DNA of 64,000 nucleotides from Muribaculaceae bacterium (GCA_017651515.1 JAGCCU010000035.1:38711-102710), one strand, 5' to 3'. Positions 45,566 through 54,968 are shown, counted from the first letter of the stretch. Notes: generated from the sequence alone by a model not told the origin. Numbers and translations are program-made.

Positions 45566-46921
45566 ATGCTGAAACGCGACAATTTCAACTTCCTTACGGA
45601 AGCTCCTGTTCCAAAGGTGATTGGCACCCTGTCGGTTCCAACCATCATCAGCATGCTCATCACGACCATCTACAATATGGCCGACACCTTCTTCGTGGGA
45701 AAAATCGACACACAATCGACGGCTGCAGTGGGCATCGTATTCTCGGTGATGTTTATCATCCAGAGCATAGCCTTCTTCTTCGGGCATGGCTCTGGCAACT
45801 ACATTTCACGAGCACTCGGCGCACAACGTCACGACGATGCTCGCCAAATGGCGACCACAGGCTTTGTCTATGCTTTCGCCTTCGGCATTATAATCACCAT
45901 CGCTGGGCTCATCTTCTTGCGGCCATTAGCCATCGCTCTGGGAGCAACACCAACTGTGCTGCCGCCCACCCTTGACTATATGAGTATCATATTGATCGGA
46001 GCTCCGTTTATGACTGCACAGTTTACCCTTAACGGACAGATGCGTTTTCAAGGCAATGCCGAACTGGCAATGCTGGGCGTAGTTGTAGGTGCAGTGATGA
46101 ATGTCGGACTTGACCCTCTGCTCATATTCACGCTGGGAATGGGTGTGAAAGGAGCCGCATGGGCCACGGTCATCGGACAGGTGAGCAGTTTCATCATCTT
46201 GATGGCGTTAACCCATCATGGCGGCAACATTCGCCTCCACATCAAAGATTTCAACCCAAGCTGGCACTTCATAAAAGAGATAGCAACTGGTGGCACGCCT
46301 TCGCTCATGCGACAGTCATTAGGCAGCATAGCCAGTATCCTACTCAACGTAGCGGCCTCAGCTTACGGCGATGCAGCCATTGCCGCCATGAGCATCGTCA
46401 ACCGCATCGCGATGTTTATCATGAGCACCGTGATAGGGCTTGGACAAGGTTATCAGCCCCTCTGTGGCTTCTGCTACGGTGCAAAGCTCTACAACCGCGT
46501 GAAAGAAGGCTTCTGGTTCTGCGTCCACGTAGGCACTGTTTTCCTTTTGGCTTGTACTGTGATTGGCTTCGCATTCAGTCACAGCTTGATTGCCGTATTC
46601 CGCGATGACCCACAGGTGATTACAATAGGCATCGATGCCTTACGTTGGCAGCTTATAACCCTTCCTCTATGTGCCTTGAGCATGTACAGCAACATGATGA
46701 CACAAACAGCGGGCATGACTAAGCGTGCCAACCTGCTCGCTGCCAGCCGACGTGGCATCTTTTTCATCCCACTTATCATGATACTGCCGCATTACTTCGG
46801 AATCACTGGAGTGGAGGCCTGCCAGGCTGCTGCCGACGTATGCACCTTCGTTCTTACCGTGCCCGTGTTGCGCTACACATTGCGTCAGCTTGGTCAAGAT
46901 AAAACCCATCCAAAAGCATAG
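45566..46921 (+). CDS. MATE family efflux transporter
   Basis: A 451-residue membrane protein with about 12 hydrophobic helices and the MATE pattern of two similar halves (PTIISMLITTIYNMADTFFV in the first; AAIAAMSIVNRIAMFIMSTV in the second). MATE proteins pump out drugs, metabolites or dyes using Na+ or H+ gradients. It lies 24 bp after aguB; a link to polyamine export is possible but not shown by sequence. It is convergent with the C10 peptidase gene. Confidence 0.92.
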   Translation: MLKRDNFNFLTEAPVPKVIGTLSVPTIISMLITTIYNMADTFFVGKIDTQSTAAVGIVFSVMFIIQSIAFFFGHGSGNYISRALGAQRHDDARQMATTGFVYAFAFGIIITIAGLIFLRPLAIALGATPTVLPPTLDYMSIILIGAPFMTAQFTLNGQMRFQGNAELAMLGVVVGAVMNVGLDPLLIFTLGMGVKGAAWATVIGQVSSFIILMALTHHGGNIRLHIKDFNPSWHFIKEIATGGTPSLMRQSLGSIASILLNVAASAYGDAAIAAMSIVNRIAMFIMSTVIGLGQGYQPLCGFCYGAKLYNRVKEGFWFCVHVGTVFLLACTVIGFAFSHSLIAVFRDDPQVITIGIDALRWQLITLPLCALSMYSNMMTQTAGMTKRANLLAASRRGIFFIPLIMILPHYFGITGVEACQAAADVCTFVLTVPVLRYTLRQLGQDKTHPKA

Positions 46922-46947
46922 GAACAATGAGTTACTTAAATGCTTTT

Positions 46948-48921
46948 TTAATGATGCTGCACAGCATGGTCGGCTCCTAGGATGATGTTTATAATGATAT
47001 TCACATCTTCCACATCCACTGTGCCATCATTGTTCAGGTCAGTTTTAGAACTATAGTTTTCAGCATGGTCGGCTCCTAGGATGATGTTTATAATGATATT
47101 CACATCTCCCACATCCACTACGCCGTCACAATTAATGTCCCCATCCTCCAATTCAGGAAGGTCAGGCAGTGTCACACTAATGCGATTAGACCATCCGCTT
47201 GGATTATATTGGTTTGTGTTTTCAGGCATAGCCTTGACAGCATAGATGTAGGTTGTCCCAGCAGTAAGACCGGTCACTGTGTAGTTTTGTTCTGCAATGT
47301 TGTTGATATTAGCCACAATGACACCGTTCATAGTAGAAACGCTGAGGTTATAGCTTATGCCTGTGTTAACAGGGTGAGTCCATGCTGCAGTGAAGGAATT
47401 GGGTGTTAGGTTCTGGGCCTCACTCAATACAGGTGCAGGCAACGTACCCTTGGTTGCATAGCCGGTAAGTGCAATGGTTACATCGTTTGCATTAGCACTC
47501 TGCAGGGTAATGGTTCCTGACATTGAACCAGCTTGCTGTGGAGCAAATGTGACAGTTACAGTCTTACCATTGGTTGCTTCTTCGATGCTGATGCTTTCTG
47601 TGTCGATACTGAATGCTCCCTTGGCATCGGTGAGTGTAACAGTGATATCGTCTTCGAGATTCACACCGGTGACTGTGAATGTCGAAGTCTTTGACTCGAG
47701 AGTGGAAGTAGTATTAAAATTCAGCGTGTTAGGTGTAGCCGTAATAATGGTATGTGGAACACTGGGTTGGATGCCAATTATCATTTTCTGAACTTGGTCG
47801 AAAGTGTCTGGGCCGTCTTTAAAAGCGTTCATGGAAAACCAATTGTTTCCTTCGCCACTCCAACCCCAGTTTACATGATATTTGTTGGTGCTAGAGTCAT
47901 AGCCGTCAACATTGAAAGCATGACCACCGGCAGTATTGGAAACAGCCGTGTACACTACAGGGCGACCCTCAGCAAGTTCTGTCTGAAGCAGGTCGGCCCA
48001 GTTGTCCTCGGAATAATTATCCTTAAGAACCAAACGGCAAGTTACTTCATCATAGCCAAAAAGGATAAACATATCCGCAATATTCTGTGTGTCTGTGTTA
48101 TTTATGCCACTACCGCCTGCTGCTGGCGTACCATACTTCATATGCTCAGCCTGCCCCACATAGCGCATCAATGTGGCTACGGCATTAGCCTGAGCTGTGG
48201 TATAGGTTGAATAGGTATCTTGCATATTATCCCAGTCAAAGGTTGTTCCGCTTAAGGCGGGGTATGTGTATTCCACAGTGGTCCAGTACCCAATATCGAG
48301 TAAACCCGTATAAGAAGGAATTGGATCAACGGGAGTGCTGGGGTACTTCCAGTAGTACATCACCATTGCAGCTGAAGTTGCAGGACAGCCGGTATAGCAC
48401 TGATAATTGCTACCATTATATGAAAATTTGCACATATTCCAGTAAGGGGCCTCCTGATCCCACATGGCAGTGAGAAGAGGTTGGATGGTATCCCCAGACT
48501 TAATTAACGGCGATCTAAATTTGGTGGGCTTTTCCACTTTGATCGTGGGATTGGAATGCAGATAGTCAATCTGCCTCTTGTAGCCGTCAAGCCAAGCCTT
48601 CATGTTCTTGGGCATACGGTCTAGATTCAGTGGCTTATCACCATAAGCGAGCACTTCTTCGGCACGATCGTCACCACTGATGATTAAGAATGTAGTAGAC
48701 GTATTGAAAATGTAGTACGCAGGAGTTGACTTGTTCACATCACCGTATTCAGTCATAATGAGTGTAGGACGGATTGCTGCTGGAACCATTGATTTACCGG
48801 CATACAACGTCTTAATCAAATACTGTTGAGCCTTGGCTCGGGCAGTGGCTGCATCAATGGGAGCTGCCAACAATTGAAATGCGACCATCACCACAGTCAA
48901 TAGAGAAAGTATTTTTTTCAT
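46948..48921 (-). CDS. C10 family cysteine peptidase (streptopain-like) with FN3 and dockerin-like modules
   Basis: A 657-residue secreted protease: signal peptide (1-25), a pro-domain-like region (to about 145), a C10 peptidase domain (about 150-390) with nucleophile Cys179 in YTGCPATSAAMVMYYW, His334 in GGHAFNVDGYD and the NWGWSG loop at 351, an abnormal spindle/ASPM-like beta domain (about 395-490), an FN3 domain (about 495-590) and two dockerin-like repeats ending the protein (about 595-655). Family members include streptococcal SpeB and Prevotella interpain A. The two dockerin repeats are almost identical at DNA level (see the repeat features). Confidence 0.88.
   Translation of the reverse strand: MKKILSLLTVVMVAFQLLAAPIDAATARAKAQQYLIKTLYAGKSMVPAAIRPTLIMTEYGDVNKSTPAYYIFNTSTTFLIISGDDRAEEVLAYGDKPLNLDRMPKNMKAWLDGYKRQIDYLHSNPTIKVEKPTKFRSPLIKSGDTIQPLLTAMWDQEAPYWNMCKFSYNGSNYQCYTGCPATSAAMVMYYWKYPSTPVDPIPSYTGLLDIGYWTTVEYTYPALSGTTFDWDNMQDTYSTYTTAQANAVATLMRYVGQAEHMKYGTPAAGGSGINNTDTQNIADMFILFGYDEVTCRLVLKDNYSEDNWADLLQTELAEGRPVVYTAVSNTAGGHAFNVDGYDSSTNKYHVNWGWSGEGNNWFSMNAFKDGPDTFDQVQKMIIGIQPSVPHTIITATPNTLNFNTTSTLESKTSTFTVTGVNLEDDITVTLTDAKGAFSIDTESISIEEATNGKTVTVTFAPQQAGSMSGTITLQSANANDVTIALTGYATKGTLPAPVLSEAQNLTPNSFTAAWTHPVNTGISYNLSVSTMNGVIVANINNIAEQNYTVTGLTAGTTYIYAVKAMPENTNQYNPSGWSNRISVTLPDLPELEDGDINCDGVVDVGDVNIIINIILGADHAENYSSKTDLNNDGTVDVEDVNIIINIILGADHAVQHH
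46962..47020 (-). repeat. Direct repeat copy 1, dockerin-coding
   Basis: A 59-bp stretch that recurs at 47061-47119 with one mismatch, at a period of 99 bp (33 codons). It encodes one of the two EF-hand repeats of the C10 peptidase. Confidence 0.85.
47061..47119 (-). repeat. Direct repeat copy 2, dockerin-coding
   Basis: Second copy of the 59-bp repeat (58 of 59 bases equal to 46962-47020). Confidence 0.85.
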
Positions 48922-49272
48922 TTAAAAATATAATTAGGTTATTTAATTGATTTTCATATGCTTATTTTACATCAAAGGAGTTCAAATAAAACCGAAAAAG
49001 CTGAAAAATCTAAATTTCCAACGATTGGTATGCCATCTTAAATCATTGAGCTTTTTATCGCGCTCGACAATTTGCACACTAATCATAATTCCAAAACCTT
49101 ACAAATTTACTCATAATTCTGAATTTAAAAATCATTTTGTCATGTAATTTTTAGTTAGTTAAGAAAAAGGAGAAGGAAATCTCATTTTCATAGATTTTAA
49201 TATTGTTTTGAGTGTATTTCACGAGCAATATTAGTAATTTTGCAGCACAAAACCGCCATTAAGCAGACTGTG
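48922..49272. promoter_or_regulatory. Divergent promoter region between C10 peptidase and metal permease
   Basis: A 351-bp A+T-rich gap. TAATTTTG at 49235-49242 on the plus strand fits the permease promoter; TAAATTTG on the minus strand at 49109-49102 may serve the peptidase gene. No small gene or RNA was recognised. Confidence 0.45.
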
Positions 49273-50517
49273 ATGAACTACATAAATGCCTTTCTAATGA
49301 TGCTTCACAGCATGTCACCCTATCTAATGCTGGGATTTCTGATAGCGGGTGTGCTTCACGCATTTGTGCCTGCAAGCATCTACTCGCGCTACCTGTCGGG
49401 CACTAGTTTGCGGTCGGTAGGCACGGCAGCGCTGTTTGGCATTCCTCTGCCTTTATGCTCTTGTGGAGTGCTTCCCACTGCAGTGAGCCTACGTCGAAGC
49501 GGCGCGTCGCGAGCGGCATCAACATCGTTTCTCATTGCCACACCGCAGACAGGCGTCGACAGCATTGCCGCCACCTACAGTATGATGGGGCTGCCTTTCG
49601 CTATTTTGCGCCCTGTTGCGGCACTATTCACTGCACTAGCCGGTGGTTTAGTTGTGGGGCGATTTGAACGACATAACGCCTTGCCTGACGTGCCGCATGA
49701 TTCCAGCTATGAGTTCAGCACCATCAAGCACGGACTGTGGGCAAAAACCGTCGAGGCGCTACGATATGGATTTTTCGAGATAATGCAGAACATAGGCCGA
49801 TGGCTCGTGCTGGGGCTTGTCATTGCCACACTTATCACTGTGCTTGTTCCCGACGACTTTTTCCAAACCTACGCTCGCTGGCCGCTACTGAATATGCTCA
49901 TCATACTTGTGGTGGCCGTACCAATGTATGTGTGCGCCACGGGATCGATACCCATTGCTGCCGCACTAATGATGAAAGGCCTCTCGCCAGGATGTGCACT
50001 CGTGCTGCTCATGGCCGGTCCTGCTGCCAATATGGCATCGATGTTAGTCATTTCACAGTCATTCGGCCGCAAAGCTACTGCAGTCTATCTTGCTTCGATT
50101 ATAGCCGGTGCCATGGTGTTCGGGCTGCTGGTGGACTACTGGCCTGGATGGCGCGAGGCATTCATCGCTGCCATGCCCATGAATTGCCACGCCATGAGCC
50201 ACGCCATGACTACGGGATGGCTCAACTGGCTGTGCAGCGGGCTGTTGTTAGCACTGCTCATCATTGGCATAACGGCAAAATACTGGAAATCATACAAACT
50301 AAAAAACGAAAATAAGACCATGAAGAAGAAAGAATTTAAGGTGAGAGGGATGATGTGCAACCACTGCAAGGCAGCCGTAGAAAAAGGTCTGGCCACGGTT
50401 GAAGGTGTGACCAGTGTCACCGTCGATCTGGCTAAAGGCATAGCCTACGTTGAGGGCAACGTCAGCGATGATGCAATCCGGGCCAAGGTCGTCGAACTCG
50501 GCTACGAAAACGGATAG
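49273..50517 (+). CDS. SO_0444-type (UPF0718/DUF318) permease with C-terminal HMA domain
   Basis: A 414-residue protein. Residues about 1-340 form a polytopic permease with PLPLCSCGVLPTA and TPQTGVDSI, typical of the SO_0444 family linked to Cu/Zn efflux. The last 65 residues are a heavy-metal-associated (HMA) domain with the metal-binding GMMCNHC motif. The frame also allows a TTG at 49240, but that lies in the -7 box, so ATG at 49273 is used. An ATG at 50320 begins the HMA part with MKKKEFKV, like a free-standing copper chaperone, which suggests a gene fusion or an additional internal start. Confidence 0.88.
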   Translation: MNYINAFLMMLHSMSPYLMLGFLIAGVLHAFVPASIYSRYLSGTSLRSVGTAALFGIPLPLCSCGVLPTAVSLRRSGASRAASTSFLIATPQTGVDSIAATYSMMGLPFAILRPVAALFTALAGGLVVGRFERHNALPDVPHDSSYEFSTIKHGLWAKTVEALRYGFFEIMQNIGRWLVLGLVIATLITVLVPDDFFQTYARWPLLNMLIILVVAVPMYVCATGSIPIAAALMMKGLSPGCALVLLMAGPAANMASMLVISQSFGRKATAVYLASIIAGAMVFGLLVDYWPGWREAFIAAMPMNCHAMSHAMTTGWLNWLCSGLLLALLIIGITAKYWKSYKLKNENKTMKKKEFKVRGMMCNHCKAAVEKGLATVEGVTSVTVDLAKGIAYVEGNVSDDAIRAKVVELGYENG

Positions 50518-50572
50518 TCACCATAAGTGTAAAAAAATGTGGGACTTGTTGTATTAAATGCTCTCAATATGG

Positions 50573-51547
50573 TTATGGGGTAGTGAGCAAACTTCCTTGC
50601 TCAATTCTCTCAAGGCTCTTGGTTACCACGTTCAGTGCCACCGTAAGGTCTTGTGCTGTAAAATATCGGTCGGTATTAATATCATATCCTGGCATGCCAA
50701 AGAAACCTGTCAGGTCGTAGAGGTAGCTCAGCTCAAGAGGAGTTAACGAGCGGTCGTAACGATAGGCAATGAAAGCGCCAAGCAAGAAAGGATAGCGCAT
50801 CGTACCTGCATAAGAGTGAGTGCCTTCATCGGCACTGTTTATATTATCTATTTTATTGAAAATTTCGCCGGCAATGCGCGTGAGCTGCTCGGGTGTAAAG
50901 GCGTTGCTGTCAACGGCTGTCATCATGACAAGCGTAAGGGCACTTAGTGCAAAGCTATTTGAAGCTTTTTCCTTATAATCTTGGTAACTCAGGTAGTCGA
51001 CGAAATTTCCGGAATGTGATAGGGAGTATGTTAGCTCGCAATACAGGTCAAGCAGTTGCGCAGCACCGCTCTCACGTTTCATCAATTCTTGCCAGCAGTT
51101 AGCTTTCATCGCAGACATAATACCTAAGTATTGGTTGTCATATGCGTTATATATCTCATTATATGGATGCACAAAACAAGTCAGCACAAGGTTGCGAGTT
51201 GACATTGCCGCAAGCTGTGCCGATGGCACTTCGCACAGAGCCAACAGCTCTTCCAATGACTTCGCCTCTGCCTTATGCTCATACCAGTATTCATAGCTGA
51301 ATCCCTCGCCTGTGAGGTCTCCATCTGGGATTTTTTCGCTACTCCACAACTTATAGCCAACGAATTTGTCATAGTCATTTAAAAGTGGCACAGTAGGATC
51401 AAGCCCCTCCAGAGGCTTATACTCAGGCAATTCTGGTTGTTCAGGAATCTCTGGTTCATCATCATGACCGCAACTGCACAGCGACAAGACCAAAGTCAAT
51501 ATCACTGCGGAGCATTTTGCAAGTTTGAAAAAAGAAATCATTTTCAT
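50573..51547 (-). CDS. Putative lipoprotein, 324 aa, unknown
   Basis: An exported protein with lipobox LCSC (signal to about residue 26), then an acidic, Pro/Glu-rich linker (HDDEPEIPEQPELPEY) like the export signals of surface lipoproteins in this phylum. The body is helix-rich; no known domain was recognised. A minus-strand promoter lies close: TTG at 51590-51588, 18 bp, TACTTTTG at 51569-51562, leaving only a few nt of leader. It lies beside the lysO-end remnant. Confidence 0.72.
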   Translation of the reverse strand: MKMISFFKLAKCSAVILTLVLSLCSCGHDDEPEIPEQPELPEYKPLEGLDPTVPLLNDYDKFVGYKLWSSEKIPDGDLTGEGFSYEYWYEHKAEAKSLEELLALCEVPSAQLAAMSTRNLVLTCFVHPYNEIYNAYDNQYLGIMSAMKANCWQELMKRESGAAQLLDLYCELTYSLSHSGNFVDYLSYQDYKEKASNSFALSALTLVMMTAVDSNAFTPEQLTRIAGEIFNKIDNINSADEGTHSYAGTMRYPFLLGAFIAYRYDRSLTPLELSYLYDLTGFFGMPGYDINTDRYFTAQDLTVALNVVTKSLERIEQGSLLTTP

Positions 51548-51561
51548 AGTATTTTTTTTTG

Positions 51562-51590
51562 CAAAAGTACTATTTTTTTTCCAATAACAA
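51562..51590 (-). promoter_or_regulatory. Promoter of the 324-aa lipoprotein
   Basis: On the minus strand TTG (51590-51588), an 18-bp spacer and TACTTTTG (51569-51562). The predicted transcript starts only about 8 nt before the ATG. Confidence 0.5.
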
Positions 51591-51595
51591 ACGTC

Positions 51596-51670
51596 CTACA
51601 GGCTGCAGAAAAACGTTACAAGGAATGGCACAGAAAAATCAACTAAGAATCCGTGGAAAATAAATAGGAC
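51596..51670 (-). pseudogene. Displaced 3' end of lysO (24 codons plus stop)
   Basis: On the minus strand this stretch encodes IFHGFLVDFSVPFLVTFFCS (the last residues before L and the stop), nearly the same as the end of the intact lysO at 55092-55166. About 84% of the 75 bases match, and most differences keep the amino acid. Similarity stops at 51670. It is a remnant or displaced gene end, not a gene. Confidence 0.8.
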
Positions 51671-51716
51671 ATTTTCGTTTCACTTATATAGCAACTCTAC
51701 CAAACACATTAACTTG

Positions 51717-53108
51717 CTATTTCACAACAACTTTGGTGGTTGACGTGCTACCGTCATCATAAGTTGTCACCTTTATGTTGACACCGTTCCATGGGCAAGT
51801 ACTGCTCATGCCAGCCATGTTGACATACTCAACCTTAACGACTTCTTTATTAACCAAAACGACATTAGTATTAGTGTCTGGGGTTGACGGCAGGTTGTTG
51901 TTAAACCATTCAATGTTTGCGTGCAGAGCTGATTTGAGCCTATCCACTCTCACATTAAGGGGTTCCTGATTCGTATAATTCCACCGAACTTTTTCTTGCT
52001 CGAATGCGTCACTACACAACAACAAATGCTCGTCGATGTATTCCATCCATGATTGTACCTCATGAGGATAGAATTCGTCCCAAGCCTCTTTCACTGCGAT
52101 GCAGAAGTCTGGATCTTTAATCAGTTCGCCTATCCAATGTGGAGTGAAGCCATAAGATGTTTTCATCCGGAATGTGTAGTCGGTTTTCGCACGTTGATTG
52201 CATGACAAGTCCCATAACGGTCCGGCTACCCAACGTGCATCATCCATAAGGTCTTTGTGCAGGTAGAAACTGCCATGAAATCCGTCGCTATTGTCAAGCA
52301 CCTCTTGGATGATGAAATAGCGTGCCATGGCGTCAACGTCAATCATCTGTTCCCATGTGCTGTTGATTTTGTCTTCATCATATATGGCAGAGTTAATGTT
52401 CTGAAACTCTCCCACCAGCCATTGTCTCTGTGCCGTGGAAAGTGAATCTGGAGAATGATAAGTGATTCTCAGATTCCACGAATTGTTTTCCCTGATACTT
52501 ATCTGGTTGGTCTCGTAGTAATTGTCCACTTCCACGAGCCAGCCGTAAGGAATGGTGTTTTCATCCTCATTCCAGTTGGGTTGCTCATATATATTGAGTC
52601 GGTTCTTACTGATTCGGTTGGTTTCGGTGAGCAGGTAGAGACCGAGATAATCGCCATTGAGAACAACTTCCACTGGTCGTGTGGATGGTGTCCAATCCAT
52701 ACCCATAATGTTGCCCAGTTGCATGCCAGCCACGGTAGGTTCATAGAATTTGAGCAAAGCCCAGTGTTTGTGTTTTTTCATACCAAGCAACTGAGTTTTT
52801 GCGGCCAACTTGATTTTGTACGGTTTCTTGACACCTCTCCACGACGAATGGCCTCTCCCTCGAATCTCAAGCGACATAGGACTTTCGGCGGAGCCAATGT
52901 TAAACTCCGAGTTCTGACTGTCAACAATGAAATACGTTCCGGGTATATATATTGTTTTTGACGTGATAGGTTGGTGGTTTCGGGTCTCGATATACATTAT
53001 AGGCAAAGTGCCGGTTTGTGCGTTTGCGCTCAGCATCGTCAATGACATGAAAGCAATCAATGCCATTAATGCTGTGGTTTGATGTGAGAAGGGGTGAGAT
53101 TGAGCCAT
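51717..53108 (-). CDS. CotH kinase family protein, secreted
   Basis: A 463-residue exported protein: signal peptide (about 1-31, ...LTMLSANAQ), then a beta domain with IRGRGHSSWRGVKKPYKIKL, and a CotH-type kinase region (GNYLGLYLLTE-like NGDYLGLYLLTETNRISK, then DNSDGFHGSFYLHKD and GPLWDLSCNQRAKTDY with likely catalytic Asp). CotH proteins are protein kinase-like enzymes first known from spore coats; many Bacteroidota encode secreted copies whose substrates are unknown. It is the downstream gene of the sigma-barrel protein in the apparent islet. Confidence 0.87.
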   Translation of the reverse strand: MAQSHPFSHQTTALMALIAFMSLTMLSANAQTGTLPIMYIETRNHQPITSKTIYIPGTYFIVDSQNSEFNIGSAESPMSLEIRGRGHSSWRGVKKPYKIKLAAKTQLLGMKKHKHWALLKFYEPTVAGMQLGNIMGMDWTPSTRPVEVVLNGDYLGLYLLTETNRISKNRLNIYEQPNWNEDENTIPYGWLVEVDNYYETNQISIRENNSWNLRITYHSPDSLSTAQRQWLVGEFQNINSAIYDEDKINSTWEQMIDVDAMARYFIIQEVLDNSDGFHGSFYLHKDLMDDARWVAGPLWDLSCNQRAKTDYTFRMKTSYGFTPHWIGELIKDPDFCIAVKEAWDEFYPHEVQSWMEYIDEHLLLCSDAFEQEKVRWNYTNQEPLNVRVDRLKSALHANIEWFNNNLPSTPDTNTNVVLVNKEVVKVEYVNMAGMSSTCPWNGVNIKVTTYDDGSTSTTKVVVK

Positions 53109-53148
53109 TTGAATAAACTTCTTTCTCTAATGACAAACCAGAGAAGAA

Positions 53149-53161
53149 GTTTGCTGCATCA
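53149..53161 (-). promoter_or_regulatory. 13-bp motif upstream of CotH, shared with the sigma-barrel gene
   Basis: Minus-strand TGATGCAGCAAAC, also found at 54969-54981 upstream of the sigma factor gene. It is followed by 16 nt and GTC, a layout like ECF-type promoters (AAC-N16-GTC). Confidence 0.45.
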
Positions 53162-53201
53162 TCACCATGTAAATCTTAACATATAAGACGTATCTATTCG
53201 G

Positions 53202-54956
53202 TTAAGGGACAAATCGGATGCCGAAGGGCAGAGCGATGTCCCAAGGATGGTCGGTACGATAGTTCTCAACAGGGCTATGAGTGGGTATATAATAGCGGAA
53301 ATTGGGCTCGAAGAAGGCGTTGACATGAGGCAACAACTGATATTGCACACCTACTCCGGCTCCCACCGACCATTGCCATGGCGCCCGAATAGAAGAATGC
53401 GTTGCGGGGAAGGCAAGCGAGTCACCTGGAGCGTGCTCATAGTTGCCTGTATACAGATACCGCGTTGTTTCACGCCCCCGTAGCGGCAAATCAAGTTGCA
53501 GGCTGCCTGTGGCATAGATTGACAAGCGTTTGTGCTTCCAAATATTATAAGTAGCCCCTAACGGCAGTGTCAGGTAATAAAGCCGTTGAGTGCGCCGTGC
53601 CATATAGTTGCCGTTATCTGCGCTCTCAAAAGTCGATCGCATGGTGGTGACACCCAGTCCAGACATCAAACTCCACCGCGAGTTCAGCGGATAGGATAGC
53701 GAGAGCATATAGGTGCGTGGCCGTTCATGGTGCTTGACCTCGCTCAATGGTGTGGAATCGTAGATAACCTCTCCATCTTCACTTGTGATATCACATGGAA
53801 TCGTGTCGGTGTGTTGATCGATAATGTGTTGCATAACCTTTGATTCGAGCGTATCCATATATGTGGAGTTAGATTTGAGATAGTCGGCATAGTCCTTCCA
53901 TGTGTATAAGCGTATGTCACGCTGTGTGCCACCTTCTACAAAGTTAATAACCGAAAGGAAGTTGTCAACTGTAGTTGATGTCGCTGTCGGTGCTCCGCCA
54001 TAGGCCAAATGCAGTTGCACGCGTCCTCGCTTGTGCTTCTCATCGGCAGGTTTCACCACATTAATATTGGGCACATAAGAGGGAACGGCTGTTGGCGTAT
54101 AACTCCACGAGGGCAGATCCAGAGAGAATTGCGCCATGATGGGCGATAGTGTAATTATGGACGAATCGGCGACAGCAACCGAGTCGCCCTTATCGATCAT
54201 AGATAGCAGCGCAGGAATGTCGCGTTCAGCAACAATGGGTGGGGCACACAATGGCTCTGCAACTCGCACAGATTGAAGAACAGGCGAGTCGTCTTTGCCA
54301 TCATACTGAGCCGATTGTTGCGGTTCGCTGGTGCGATGCCGACCGTGATGGTAATTGATCAAGATATAGGTCAGCGGAGCGAGTAATACCAAAAGTGCTA
54401 ACGCCCAGTAACGCCTCAACATGCTTTGTAGCATACGGCGGGCGTGAGTGTATTGCGACCGGCTGGTACTACTGCTAATGCCCAGACGGTGACTGATTTC
54501 ATCGTGGCTCAAACCTGCCATAGTCCGCAAGCGGAACACCTGCTCATAGCCATTGGGCAGACGCTTAACCATGCTCATAAGCACATCAAGAGGGATGATG
54601 GGTTCGTCGGGCATTTCATCAGGGATAGCGTCCTGCACAGCCTCAAGCGGCAATGTTTGAATTACATTTTCGTGCTTGATGTGATTGAGCGCCATATTGC
54701 GAACGATGCGTGTCAGCCATGCTTCAATCTTACTGTCATCATGCAATGAGTCTAATGACGTCAGTGCCATCAAGATGGAATCGTGTACCACATCATAGGC
54801 CGTATCGTTGTCAACATAGCGGCGTGCAGTATCCAACAAACGAGGGTATAAGCCGGAATACAGCAGACGCAAGGCATCCATGTCACCTTGACGGCATCTC
54901 TTGACGAGAACTGTGGTTTCGATTTCTTGAGGTGTGACCATCATTATTACTAACAA
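53202..54956 (-). CDS. ECF-type sigma factor fused to a membrane helix and an outer-membrane beta-barrel domain
   Basis: One uninterrupted 584-residue frame. Residues about 20-95 are sigma-70 region 2 (MDALRLLYSGLYPRLLDTAR, AWLTRIVRNMALNHIK), 124-178 are region 4 with the HTH LSHDEISHRLGISSSTSRSQ, 183-201 form a transmembrane helix (YWALALLVLLAPLTYILIN), 205-310 are a Pro/Ser-rich stretch, and 311-584 look like a PorT/OmpA-type outer-membrane barrel (GRVQLHLAYGG at the start, LNSRWSLMSGLGVTT, LTLPLGATYNIW, WSVGAGVGVQYQLL, end IALPFGIRFVP). In other Bacteroidota the sigma factor and the barrel protein are separate genes. Start could be 54956 or the ATG pair at 54944/54941. The fusion may release the sigma factor on envelope signals. 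Confidence 0.8.
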   Translation of the reverse strand: MLVIMMVTPQEIETTVLVKRCRQGDMDALRLLYSGLYPRLLDTARRYVDNDTAYDVVHDSILMALTSLDSLHDDSKIEAWLTRIVRNMALNHIKHENVIQTLPLEAVQDAIPDEMPDEPIIPLDVLMSMVKRLPNGYEQVFRLRTMAGLSHDEISHRLGISSSTSRSQYTHARRMLQSMLRRYWALALLVLLAPLTYILINYHHGRHRTSEPQQSAQYDGKDDSPVLQSVRVAEPLCAPPIVAERDIPALLSMIDKGDSVAVADSSIITLSPIMAQFSLDLPSWSYTPTAVPSYVPNINVVKPADEKHKRGRVQLHLAYGGAPTATSTTVDNFLSVINFVEGGTQRDIRLYTWKDYADYLKSNSTYMDTLESKVMQHIIDQHTDTIPCDITSEDGEVIYDSTPLSEVKHHERPRTYMLSLSYPLNSRWSLMSGLGVTTMRSTFESADNGNYMARRTQRLYYLTLPLGATYNIWKHKRLSIYATGSLQLDLPLRGRETTRYLYTGNYEHAPGDSLAFPATHSSIRAPWQWSVGAGVGVQYQLLPHVNAFFEPNFRYYIPTHSPVENYRTDHPWDIALPFGIRFVP

Positions 54957-54968
54957 CTGATGTTGCCG

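Noticed and set aside
46962-47119. Possible CRISPR-like spaced repeats
   Set aside because: Only two copies, in frame within a dockerin-coding region; no array and no cas genes.
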